In this document: positions 7,035 to 13,330 of the stretch, piece after piece
How positions within the stretch are numbered: the stretch's first letter is position 1
Layout of the letters: the number at the start of each line of letters is the position of its first letter
From: Clostridia bacterium
GTDB lineage: Bacteria > Bacillota > Clostridia > Oscillospirales > Acutalibacteraceae
Assembly: GCA_017442445.1 (NCBI GenBank)
Contig: JAFRZS010000291.1
Location: 1-13,330, forward strand
DNA length: 13,330 nucleotides
Direction of reading: 5' to 3'
Notes under the pieces: generated by a model
What the model saw: only the letters and a program-made list of their open reading frames with translations
What the model was told of the DNA's origin: nothing
The model's database searches: none
Program-made: the position numbers and the translations under genes

Positions 7035-8432
7035 TTATTTAATTGTCTCAAAATTGCTTCTGATTTCGTCGGTTGTTCCTGTTGAAAGATAGAAAGAATA
7101 AGTAGTCGGGTTAAAGCTTCTGAAAGAATATCTTTCAACAACGGCGATATATGACGTCGGGCCTTCTGTTGCGGGGTCTGCGGTTTCGCAATTTCCTCTT
7201 GCAAAAACACCTGCAAGGAAAGGTGCATTTTTAGGAACATAAAGTCCGATTCCGAAACTGTCATCAAAATCACCGATGAATGCTGACCAATTTTCGGTTG
7301 AGTTGAATTTCGGATAACCTGCATCAGGCCAGAAAATAAGGTCATTTTCATAGGAGAGATTTTGGTCGTTTGTCCAGGGCTTGTCACCGCCGTAATAAAC
7401 AAATCTGTTAAGAGGTTCTACACAGTAAAATGCGGGACATTCCTGAGTTCTTGTTGTATCTGACGGGGGGTAACCCGAAAAGTCAACAAAGCGGCAATCA
7501 GCTTTGACAAGACCTTTGGAAAGTGAGTAGGTTGCCTCCATATAAGAGGGAGAAATATCTTCTTTGGGTTTTGCCCAATCAAGCGGTCTGCACTTGATAT
7601 ATATATCGTCATCGTTAATTCTTACATCGACAATCTTTGCAGCTTCGTTATACATATTACCGCCTTGTACGGGGTTGTAATTCCACTTTTTGTTGTTGTA
7701 ATAACCGCTTGTATATTGCTCACATTCAGATGTACCGTAGTATGATTGCTGAACAAGTCTGCCGGTGTCGTTAGCGTTTATGAGATTTACGTTTTTGCTC
7801 TGTGCTTCTGCATTATATCGCTTTGATGCATTGGAGTCCACCTTTGTAACACCGTCAACAATTACTGCTTCAACCGAAGAATTTTTGTCTTCAAGATAGG
7901 AAAGTGAACCGCCCCAATTAAGAGTGATACCAAGCTTGTGTTCATCGTTTTCGATATAGATTTCATTGTCTAAAACTTCTCTGTTGAAAAGACCTATGCC
8001 TGAAAGCTCAAAGTTCAGATCAGATTTATCAAGTGCAGAAAAAGAAACTGATAAAACTTTACTTGCTTTTTTATTATCAAGATAGCCGTCAATGAAAGAG
8101 AAAAACTCTGCATTTTCACCCGGCTCAAGGAAGAATTCTTCGCTGAGTGTTTTTAAATCCTGCCTGTAGGAAATAACACCTTTTATGTACGAGGGGGTTG
8201 AATATTTTATTCCGAAATAGTTAAAGAAATCTGCCGAGTTATTTTTGAAAATGTACGATATTTTATTTTGCAGTTCTGTTTTTTCAAAATCAATTGTTTC
8301 TCCGTTTATCATAATTGCATCCTCCTGTGTCGAAATCGGAAATTTATTATCGAAACTGCAAGGGAAAAAGCTGAATATAAAAGAGTTTAAAACAGTTATC
8401 AATGAAATTAAAAATGCGATTATTTTTTCCAT
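7035..8432 (-). CDS. Secreted protein of unknown function, possibly carbohydrate-active
   Basis: The 465-residue product begins with a short basic start and a hydrophobic stretch (residues 4-23), reading as a signal peptide or N-terminal anchor. Cys25 follows FFP and does not fit a lipobox. The mature part is rich in Tyr, Trp, Asn and Asp and looks all-beta. Notable blocks are NWGGSLSYLED (172-182), DTGRLVQQSYYG (222-233), WNYNPVQGGN (250-259) and DLIFWPDAGYPKF (364-376). I do not recognise the family; aromatic-rich beta blocks of this sort are common in secreted glycan-binding or glycan-cleaving proteins, so that is an inference only. The start at 8432 has a good AAAGGAG (8439-8445) and a matching promoter. 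A second, very strong Shine-Dalgarno inside the gene precedes Met41. It is monocistronic and ends at a hairpin. Confidence 0.75.
   Translation of the reverse strand: MEKIIAFLISLITVLNSFIFSFFPCSFDNKFPISTQEDAIMINGETIDFEKTELQNKISYIFKNNSADFFNYFGIKYSTPSYIKGVISYRQDLKTLSEEFFLEPGENAEFFSFIDGYLDNKKASKVLSVSFSALDKSDLNFELSGIGLFNREVLDNEIYIENDEHKLGITLNWGGSLSYLEDKNSSVEAVIVDGVTKVDSNASKRYNAEAQSKNVNLINANDTGRLVQQSYYGTSECEQYTSGYYNNKKWNYNPVQGGNMYNEAAKIVDVRINDDDIYIKCRPLDWAKPKEDISPSYMEATYSLSKGLVKADCRFVDFSGYPPSDTTRTQECPAFYCVEPLNRFVYYGGDKPWTNDQNLSYENDLIFWPDAGYPKFNSTENWSAFIGDFDDSFGIGLYVPKNAPFLAGVFARGNCETADPATEGPTSYIAVVERYSFRSFNPTTYSFYLSTGTTDEIRSNFETIK
8310..8326 (-). promoter_or_regulatory. Internal Shine-Dalgarno and ATG (possible second start at Met41)
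   Basis: On the minus strand AGGAGG (8321-8326) lies exactly eight bases before an in-frame ATG (8310-8312). Initiation there would give a 425-residue form without the signal peptide. The bases also encode Gln-Glu-Asp of the full protein, so coincidence is possible. Confidence 0.4.
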
Positions 8433-8469
8433 AAATAGCTCCTTTAGCTGATAAAATTACTGATAAAAA

Positions 8470-8498
8470 ATTGTAGCATATCGAATATGATAAGTCAA
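8470..8498 (-). promoter_or_regulatory. Sigma-A-type promoter of the secreted unknown protein
   Basis: Read on the minus strand: -35 TTGACT (8493-8498), 17-bp spacer, -10 TACAAT (8470-8475). The predicted start is near 8463, about 30 bases before the ATG at 8432. This supports 8432 as the true start and a single-gene transcript. Confidence 0.85.
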
Positions 8499-8610
8499 CA
8501 ACAGTTATATATATTTTAGCAATAGGAACGGAAGAATACCGATTGCTTAAGACGGATCAGATTTTTAACGGGACGAATTTTTGAAAAAACTTTATATTGT
8601 ATATGGACTA

Positions 8611-8619
8611 TGCTATAAT
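8611..8619 (+). promoter_or_regulatory. Extended -10 promoter of the aldo/keto reductase gene
   Basis: TGCTATAAT (8611-8619) is an extended -10 element with a consensus TATAAT. The hexamer 17 bases upstream (TTTATA, 8591-8596) is a poor -35, which is common for extended -10 promoters. The predicted start is near 8626, so the leader would be only about ten bases and overlap the AGGTGA ribosome-binding site (8627-8632). Confidence 0.65.
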
Positions 8620-8636
8620 TGATGTGAGGTGATATT

Positions 8637-9548
8637 ATGTATAAAATAGAATTCGGTAAAAGCGGTATGACGGTGCCGACAGTTGCAGTCGGTTGTATGA
8701 GAATAAAAAATATGAGCAACGCTGAAGCATCGGCATTTGTTAATACGGCGCTTGAGAACGGTGCAAACTTTTTTGACCACGCAGATATTTACGGCGGCGG
8801 AAAAAGTGAAAGTGTTTTCGGAGAAGCAGTTGCTTCGATTCCGAGAGAAGATATTATAATTCAGACAAAATGCGGAATAAGACAAGGGCAGTTTGATTTT
8901 TCTTATGAGCACATTGTAAATTCGGTAGAAGGCAGTCTTTCAAGACTTAAAACTGATTATATTGATGTTCTGCTTCTGCACAGACCTGATGCACTCATGG
9001 AGCCCGAAGAAGTTGCAAAGGCATTTGATTATCTGAAAGCTTCGGGAAAAGTCCGTCATTTCGGTGTATCAAATCAAAATCCGTATCAGATGCAGTTATT
9101 ACAGAATTGTCTTGATATGTCGTTGTGCGCAAATCAGTTACAATTCAGCATCATGCACGCACCGATGATTCAATCGGGCATAAATGTAAATATGTATAAT
9201 GATTCTGCAATTAACCGTGACGGCGGCGTACTTGACTATTGCCGACTTAATAAAATAACAATTCAGCCGTGGTCACCAATGCAGTACGGATTCTTTGAAG
9301 GCTGTTTTGTTGATAACGAAAAATTCCCGGAGCTTAATCAAGTGCTGGATAAAATTGCAAAAGAATATAATGTAACGAAAACAACAATAGCTTTTGCGTG
9401 GATACTTCGCCACCCTGCAAAAATGCAACCGATTACCGGCACAACAAATCTTTCGCGTCTTACAGATTGCATAAAAGCAACAGAAATAAATCTCACTCGC
9501 GCACAGTGGTACGAAATCTACAGAGCCGCAGGGAACATTCTGCCGTAA
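8637..9548 (+). CDS. Aldo/keto reductase, YdhF-like
   Basis: The 303-residue protein is a full-length NAD(P)H-dependent aldo/keto reductase with an (alpha/beta)8 barrel. The catalytic tetrad is visible: D47 and Y52 (FDHADIYGGG), K78 (QTKCG) and H115 (LLLHRPD). GVSN (143-146), NQLQFSIMH (166-174) and PWSPM (211-215) mark later barrel strands, and the cofactor-binding end is at PITGTTN (265-271). The DHADIYGGG form and overall pattern point to the YdhF subgroup of oxidoreductases, whose natural substrates are unknown; reduction of a sugar or small carbonyl is the usual family activity. No signal peptide, so cytoplasmic. The gene stands alone, divergent from the secreted unknown gene and convergent with the esterase gene. 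Confidence 0.9.
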   Translation: MYKIEFGKSGMTVPTVAVGCMRIKNMSNAEASAFVNTALENGANFFDHADIYGGGKSESVFGEAVASIPREDIIIQTKCGIRQGQFDFSYEHIVNSVEGSLSRLKTDYIDVLLLHRPDALMEPEEVAKAFDYLKASGKVRHFGVSNQNPYQMQLLQNCLDMSLCANQLQFSIMHAPMIQSGINVNMYNDSAINRDGGVLDYCRLNKITIQPWSPMQYGFFEGCFVDNEKFPELNQVLDKIAKEYNVTKTTIAFAWILRHPAKMQPITGTTNLSRLTDCIKATEINLTRAQWYEIYRAAGNILP

Positions 9549-9555
9549 TTATAAA

Positions 9556-9578
9556 ACGCCATGCGGATTGCATGGCGT
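9556..9578. terminator. Bidirectional terminator between aldo/keto reductase and esterase genes
   Basis: A perfect 9-bp GC-rich stem (acgccatgc, 9556-9564, with 9570-9578) closes on a five-base loop. On the minus strand it is followed by a T-rich tail (complement of 9555-9549), serving the esterase gene that ends at 9590. The plus-strand tail is weaker. Confidence 0.8.
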
Positions 9579-9589
9579 CTTATGATGCA

Positions 9590-11842
9590 TCAGACAAGAT
9601 TTTTGATGACGGGGAGGAGCCATTCAATGAAGGCGGGGAAGATGGCTTTGATGAAATCCATCGTGCTTCTGAGGAAGGAGTAGTTTTTATTAAGCTTGAG
9701 GTCTGAGTCAACACCTTCTGCGGAGAAGTTAAATTCGTCTACACTTATATCAGAGTTGCCGTCTGCTGTGAAGACTAATTTTATAGCTTTTACCTCGTCA
9801 AGTAAATTGTTTGTGTAAATGAAACCTGATTTGCTTCCCATGAGATAGAGTGAATTGAGGTCTGCTGTAACAAGGTGCCACTCGTTATCTGCGGGGATAA
9901 CGGTTTCGGTTGAATCTGTTGATACGATTTCTGCGTCATACCACAAAACTGCTTCGCTGTAAAATCTTACGGCAGAGAGTGTTATCGGGGTGTCGCCGTT
10001 GTTCTTAATATAGAAAGACATTGTCTTATAATCGGAGTAGTCGGCATCAATTTCAAGAATATTTTTTGTTTCAGAGTCATCAAGGTCTGACATAATATTA
10101 TTGATTGCAAATTTATTTGAATCTGAAGTTATGTTAAGTCCGTTTGTGCCTTTGAATGCACTTTTTGTGTTGTAATCGAGGTCGCAATCCTTTCCGACCC
10201 AGTTAGGATACATTTTTGCAAGGTAAGCATAATAGTTCTGAAATTCTTCAGGTTCTTCACAGTCTGCCCAGGGCTTGTCAACCCAGTAATGAGGTTTGGA
10301 AACTTCCTTTGTAATGAAACAACTTACAGGCATTGTAAGATTCTCGCCATTCGATGCGTATAAGTTTGAACGGTTATTTTTCGGCGCATAAGCGTATGTA
10401 ACCGAAATCGGTTTTAAAATTGCAGATGCTGAAACCTTAACTGTATCTTTGCTTATAATTTCTGCATCAGCAGGAATGTAAATTCCGTTGGCGCCGCATA
10501 TTGCAAATCCGTTAACTTCTTCACCGTTTACAATGAGTCCGTCACCGACATTTTTGAATTTGAGGTAAACATCGGTACCGATAATTTCATAACTGTCCAT
10601 ATAGGGAGCAGAATAATCATAATCTGCACCGTAAACAAGACCCTGTGCCGCATATGCCATTCTCTTGCCTACGGGCTCTTTTGTTTCGGGATGAATGAAG
10701 CCTCCCTTGGGAGTATATGTGAGTGAAACATCAGTAATTGTTATAACTGCTCTGGAATCTGAATATTCTCTCTGCATATCAACATAGTTTGAGTTCCAGG
10801 CAGGTAATTCGAAACCTTTGTCAGAATATAAATACGATGCGAGCTGTGTGTAAACTATCGGCATAAGTTTATTTTCAAATCCGAAAACTTCAGAATATGA
10901 TTTCTGAAGCAAATCAAACATAGACGCATATTGTTCGGGCTTGTACTTATACATAAGATCCGACTCACCCTGATACCAGATCATACCTGTCGGTCTGAAA
11001 TGTCTTATGGCATTAACTTTCATATTGAAATTACCTGACATATCATAGTAAATATTTCGTACAGATTCGTCCCATGTTTCTTTATCGTAATAGTAATTCT
11101 TTGATTGAAGAAGCTCCTTTACCTCGACATCGTTGTCTATTGCTTCTCTTGAAATCCATGAAATAATTGTTGAACCGCCGAGAGAACAATTGAGGATACC
11201 GACAGGCATATCAAGTTCTTTCATCAAATTTTCAGCAAAGTAATATGCAACGCCGCTTGTTTCGTAAACGGCTGAATCTTCACCGTTTACCCATCGCAGA
11301 TTTTTTATATTTTCCTGAGGGTCTGCGGGAAGTAGTGCTGTTGAACCGTTATATTCAGGAGTTGCGGGAACCAGCAGGACTCTCAACCATTTTGAAAGCT
11401 TTTTGTTTTGGTTTTTCATTTCCAAACCGCCGGGAGTCTGAGAAAGCGGATACTGCATATTGCTCTGTCCGCTTGCTAACCACAATTCACCGAAAACAAT
11501 ATTTTCTAACTTTTCAAATTCTACTCCGTCAGCAGTAAGAACAATTGTATATTCTTCGTAGCTACCTGCGGGAGCGGTGAATGAAACTTCAAATTTGCCG
11601 TTTTCATCCGTAACAGCTTCAGCACTTGTAACAAGTGTATTTTCAGAGTCAAAAAGCTCGGCTTTTATGACTGTATCTGCACTTGCAGTACCTGACAAAA
11701 TTGCTTCTTTGTTTTGCGCAAAAAGCATACCGTCGCCATAGACAGATGTAAGCGATGCGTTTGCATCTTCAGCAAGTACAACGGGCATAGTGCAAAGTGC
11801 GATTACTATACAAAGCACTATTGACAAAAGTTTTTTAGTCAT
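9590..11842 (-). CDS. Secreted sialate O-acetylesterase-like SGNH esterase with C-terminal beta-sandwich domain
   Basis: From the ATG at 11842 the protein has 750 residues. Residues 1-24 are a clear signal peptide (KK, hydrophobic core, VLA). An Ig-like beta domain (30-115) precedes an SGNH/SASA esterase: block I GELWLASGQSNM with nucleophile S127, GQSNM at 125-129; WYQGESD at 289-295; and the D371...H384 (FIHP) region for the Asp-His pair. Residues 560-708 form a jelly-roll-like module resembling carbohydrate-binding domains. The protein ends in a hydrophobic, amphipathic-looking helix (723-750) with no LPXTG. The likely reaction is removal of O-acetyl groups from sialic acid or from plant polysaccharides such as xylan; sequence alone cannot choose. 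The ATG at 11929 lies in the -35 box and is rejected. It is monocistronic. Confidence 0.88.
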   Translation of the reverse strand: MTKKLLSIVLCIVIALCTMPVVLAEDANASLTSVYGDGMLFAQNKEAILSGTASADTVIKAELFDSENTLVTSAEAVTDENGKFEVSFTAPAGSYEEYTIVLTADGVEFEKLENIVFGELWLASGQSNMQYPLSQTPGGLEMKNQNKKLSKWLRVLLVPATPEYNGSTALLPADPQENIKNLRWVNGEDSAVYETSGVAYYFAENLMKELDMPVGILNCSLGGSTIISWISREAIDNDVEVKELLQSKNYYYDKETWDESVRNIYYDMSGNFNMKVNAIRHFRPTGMIWYQGESDLMYKYKPEQYASMFDLLQKSYSEVFGFENKLMPIVYTQLASYLYSDKGFELPAWNSNYVDMQREYSDSRAVITITDVSLTYTPKGGFIHPETKEPVGKRMAYAAQGLVYGADYDYSAPYMDSYEIIGTDVYLKFKNVGDGLIVNGEEVNGFAICGANGIYIPADAEIISKDTVKVSASAILKPISVTYAYAPKNNRSNLYASNGENLTMPVSCFITKEVSKPHYWVDKPWADCEEPEEFQNYYAYLAKMYPNWVGKDCDLDYNTKSAFKGTNGLNITSDSNKFAINNIMSDLDDSETKNILEIDADYSDYKTMSFYIKNNGDTPITLSAVRFYSEAVLWYDAEIVSTDSTETVIPADNEWHLVTADLNSLYLMGSKSGFIYTNNLLDEVKAIKLVFTADGNSDISVDEFNFSAEGVDSDLKLNKNYSFLRSTMDFIKAIFPAFIEWLLPVIKNLV

Positions 11843-11850
11843 TTTTAAAA

Positions 11851-11857
11851 CTCCTTT
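11851..11857 (-). promoter_or_regulatory. Ribosome-binding site that sets the esterase start at 11842
   Basis: AAAGGAG on the minus strand lies eight bases before the ATG at 11842, which opens a textbook signal peptide. The longer frame from 11929 has no ribosome-binding site and begins within the -35 box of the promoter. Confidence 0.9.
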
Positions 11858-11858
11858 A

Positions 11859-11887
11859 TTGACCGAATGATGGTTTTGTAATATAGT
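11859..11887 (+). promoter_or_regulatory. Promoter of the phosphatase-like gene, inside the esterase leader
   Basis: -35 TTGACC (11859-11864), 17-bp spacer, -10 TATAGT (11882-11887). The predicted start is about 11894, giving a leader of about 60 bases before the TTG start at 11956. It faces the esterase promoter head-on. Confidence 0.65.
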
Positions 11888-11900
11888 TATCAACGAGGAT

Positions 11901-11929
11901 ATTATACTGCAATGTATATATGGTGTCAA
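11901..11929 (-). promoter_or_regulatory. Consensus sigma-A promoter of the esterase gene
   Basis: Read on the minus strand: perfect TTGACA (11924-11929), 17-bp spacer, perfect TATAAT (11901-11906). The predicted start is about 11894. This should be a strong constitutive-type promoter, unless it is blocked by a regulator or by the opposing promoter. Confidence 0.9.
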
Positions 11930-11942
11930 TAAATTAATTAAA

Positions 11943-11948
11943 AGGGGA
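11943..11948 (+). promoter_or_regulatory. Ribosome-binding site supporting the TTG start at 11956
   Basis: AGGGGA lies seven bases before the TTG at 11956. The first internal Met is residue 96, beyond the catalytic Cys, so an ATG start would remove the active site. Confidence 0.75.
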
Positions 11949-11955
11949 AATAACG

Positions 11956-12432
11956 TTGGATATAAAAGTTTTACCGATAAAAGTGCTTTGCGAAAAAGCG
12001 GAAAATATAACAGAAAAAGTTGCGGCGGTTATTACATCTTCTTATGAGGTGGATATTTGTAAACTTGAAGCGATTGAGTATAAAATAATTTTTGACTTTG
12101 CTGACACAAAGGAGAAAAATCATCCTCAGGCTTTCAGAAGATTACACGCTGAAGAGATAAAAGAATTTTTAGAAAATCTCCCCAATGATATTGAAAAATT
12201 ATATGTCTGCTGTGACAGCGGTGAGTCGCGAAGCACCGCCATGGCGGCAGCCATAACAAGATATTTAAACGATGATGAAATGAAGATATGGAAGAATCCG
12301 AAATATCATCCTAATCCGTTGGTGTTTTGTGTTCTTGCACGAGTGCTGGGCGTTGGCGTTACTCCTGTTGAGTTAAAATACAGAGAATGGCTTAATCAAC
12401 AAGCACTGAAAAATGCGATTAAAAACTCATAA
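11956..12432 (+). CDS. Small cysteine-based (CX5R) phosphatase-like protein, TTG start
   Basis: The 158-residue protein carries C86-D-S-G-E-S-R92-S after a hydrophobic strand (KLYVC), the phosphate-binding loop of protein tyrosine/dual-specificity phosphatases (CX5R). A preceding block IIFDFADTK (44-52) offers D47 or D50 as a possible general acid, and residues 58-74 form the helix before the P-loop. The helix TAMAAAITRYL follows the loop. The rest (NPKYHPNPLVF, 113-123) fits small bacterial and phage dual-specificity-like proteins. The partner could be a phosphoprotein, nucleotide or phosphosugar; nothing nearby decides it. Cytoplasmic, no signal peptide. The start is TTG with a good Shine-Dalgarno. 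The gene is divergent from the esterase and convergent with the symporter gene, 42 bases away. Confidence 0.75.
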   Translation: MDIKVLPIKVLCEKAENITEKVAAVITSSYEVDICKLEAIEYKIIFDFADTKEKNHPQAFRRLHAEEIKEFLENLPNDIEKLYVCCDSGESRSTAMAAAITRYLNDDEMKIWKNPKYHPNPLVFCVLARVLGVGVTPVELKYREWLNQQALKNAIKNS

Positions 12433-12473
12433 AAAATGAGCTATAAAAACTTGTGTTTTTATAGCTCATTTTT
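12432..12473. terminator. Bidirectional intrinsic terminator between phosphatase and symporter genes
   Basis: A perfect 19-bp stem (12432-12450 with 12455-12473) on a four-base loop, with A- and T-rich ends so that each strand gives a T run. It fills the whole 42-base gap between the convergent stops at 12432 and 12475. Confidence 0.92.
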
Positions 12474-12474
12474 A

Positions 12475-13330
12475 TCATATCTTTATAATTCCGAAAACAT
12501 CAAGCACCGAGAAAGTGAGAATAAGAAGAATGAAAACAGGTGCGATGTATTTTATCATGACATTAAATAATTTTTTGCGTCCGAATTTACCGCTTAATTC
12601 AACCTCATCGGTGATAGTTTTTGTCTTGACTACATACGCAACCAGAATGCATGTTACGAATGCTACAATCGGCATCATTATACTGTTACTGATGAAATCA
12701 AAGAAATCAAGGAATTTAAGTCCGAGGATTTCAATGCCCGACCAGATACTGTAACCGAGTGCGGAAGGGATACCTAAAAGTAAAATTATTCCGAGGACTA
12801 TGAAACAACAGAGTTTTCTGTTGAGTTTGAATTTGTCGTGGAAAATAGAAACAACCGTTTCCATAAGCGAAATTGCAGATGTCAGCGCCGCAAAGAAAAC
12901 CATAATGAAGAATGCTAAGCCGATAATAGTGCCGCCGGGCATGGCATTGAATACTTTAGGTAAGGTTTCGAACATAAGACCCGCACCTGCATTGAGAGCA
13001 TTTTCGTCTCCGTCTGAAAAAGCAAAAACTGCGGGGATAACCATAAGACCTGAAAGAAAAGCAACACCTGTATCAAAAAATTCAATCTGTCTTGTAGATT
13101 TTTCAATACTGATATCCTTTTTCATGTATGAGCCGAAGGTAATCATAATACCCATAGCCAATGACATTGAGTAGAAAAGCTGTCCCATTGCCGCAATAAC
13201 GGTCATGAAAGAGAATTTTGAAAAGTCGGGTTTGATGTAATAAATAACTCCGTCTAAAGCTCCGGGCATAGTGCAAATTGTGTAAATTGAAATGGCAAGA
13301 ATAAGAACAACAAGTATAGGCATCATAACA
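12475..13330 (-). CDS. Neurotransmitter:sodium symporter (NSS/SNF) family transporter, C-terminal part
   Basis: About 284 residues are visible; family members have about 440-500, so the N-terminal third or more lies beyond the window, and the Met codons near 13326 are internal. Seven hydrophobic segments are seen (counting from the Met at 13326: 2-20, 40-64, 86-103, 131-158, 171-190, 212-233, 258-279). AMGQLFYSMSLAMG (46-59) is the unwound TM6 signature that contacts substrate and Na1 in LeuT, and FFAALTSAISLME (144-156) is TM8, with T149-S150 at the Na2 site. This fits a bacterial Na+-coupled amino-acid importer of the LeuT/MhsT type; substrate cannot be read from this fragment. Stop is TGA at 12475-12477, at the edge of a strong terminator. 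Confidence 0.9.
   Translation of the reverse strand, partial: VMMPILVVLILAISIYTICTMPGALDGVIYYIKPDFSKFSFMTVIAAMGQLFYSMSLAMGIMITFGSYMKKDISIEKSTRQIEFFDTGVAFLSGLMVIPAVFAFSDGDENALNAGAGLMFETLPKVFNAMPGGTIIGLAFFIMVFFAALTSAISLMETVVSIFHDKFKLNRKLCCFIVLGIILLLGIPSALGYSIWSGIEILGLKFLDFFDFISNSIMMPIVAFVTCILVAYVVKTKTITDEVELSGKFGRKKLFNVMIKYIAPVFILLILTFSVLDVFGIIKI

Noticed and set aside
7016..7402. 128-codon open frame on the minus strand
   Set aside because: It overlaps the secreted protein in another frame and runs through the terminator hairpin; low-complexity product.
7035..8432. Lipoprotein reading of the secreted unknown protein (Cys25)
   Set aside because: The residues before Cys25 are Phe-Phe-Pro, which does not fit a lipobox.
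11840..11929. Longer N-terminus of the esterase starting at 11929
   Set aside because: It would begin inside the -35 box of the gene's own promoter, has no ribosome-binding site and buries the signal peptide 29 residues in.
12800..13174. 124-codon open frame on the plus strand
   Set aside because: It is antisense to the symporter gene, whose membrane segments and NSS motifs are clear; it has no ribosome-binding site or recognisable domain.
1..13330. Mobile element, phage, CRISPR or polysaccharide utilisation operon
   Set aside because: No transposase, integrase, direct-repeat array, SusCD pair or ABC sugar transporter is present, and the carbohydrate-related genes sit in separate transcription units.

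Overview
The window looks like chromosomal DNA from a low-GC Gram-positive anaerobe, most likely a gut or rumen clostridium (Oscillospirales/Ruminococcaceae-like). This is inferred from the AT-rich composition, strong Shine-Dalgarno sites, sigma-A promoters with 17-bp spacers, U-rich hairpin terminators, a desulfoferrodoxin-type protein, InlB-like surface repeats and an NSS amino-acid transporter. I saw no rRNA, tRNA, CRISPR array, insertion sequence or phage gene. Ten genes fill the window, mostly as single-gene units on alternating strands, and every convergent junction carries a terminator hairpin.

Layout: 1-1059 (+) is the C-terminal end of a probable surface protein with three InlB/Listeria-Bacteroides-like repeats. 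1111-4308 (-) encodes a large cytoplasmic glycosidase-like protein. A back-to-back promoter pair separates it from a two-gene (+) operon: an ABM/YgiN-like protein (4447-4734) and a tandem-ACT metallo-beta-lactamase-fold protein (4806-6242) with an unusual HxDxDH metal motif. After two tandem terminators comes a helix-turn-helix protein fused to a complete desulfoferrodoxin/superoxide reductase module (6406-6990, +). 7035-8432 (-) is a secreted protein of unknown function. 8637-9548 (+) is a YdhF-type aldo/keto reductase. 9590-11842 (-) is a secreted sialate O-acetylesterase-like SGNH esterase with a C-terminal beta-sandwich. 11956-12432 (+) is a small CX5R phosphatase-like protein starting at TTG. 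12475 to the window end (-) is the C-terminal part of a neurotransmitter:sodium symporter.

Two themes emerge. One is carbohydrate and surface work: the repeat protein, glycosidase-like protein, unknown secreted protein and esterase, each with its own promoter rather than in one PUL-like operon. The other, in the middle (4447-6990), is possible oxygen or superoxide chemistry: an ABM protein, an MBL-fold enzyme whose acidic second metal position recalls flavodiiron proteins, and an HTH-superoxide reductase fusion with all nine metal ligands in place. Linking these last three into one system is my inference. The clearest regulatory oddity is at 11859-11929, where two strong promoters face each other with the same predicted start point.
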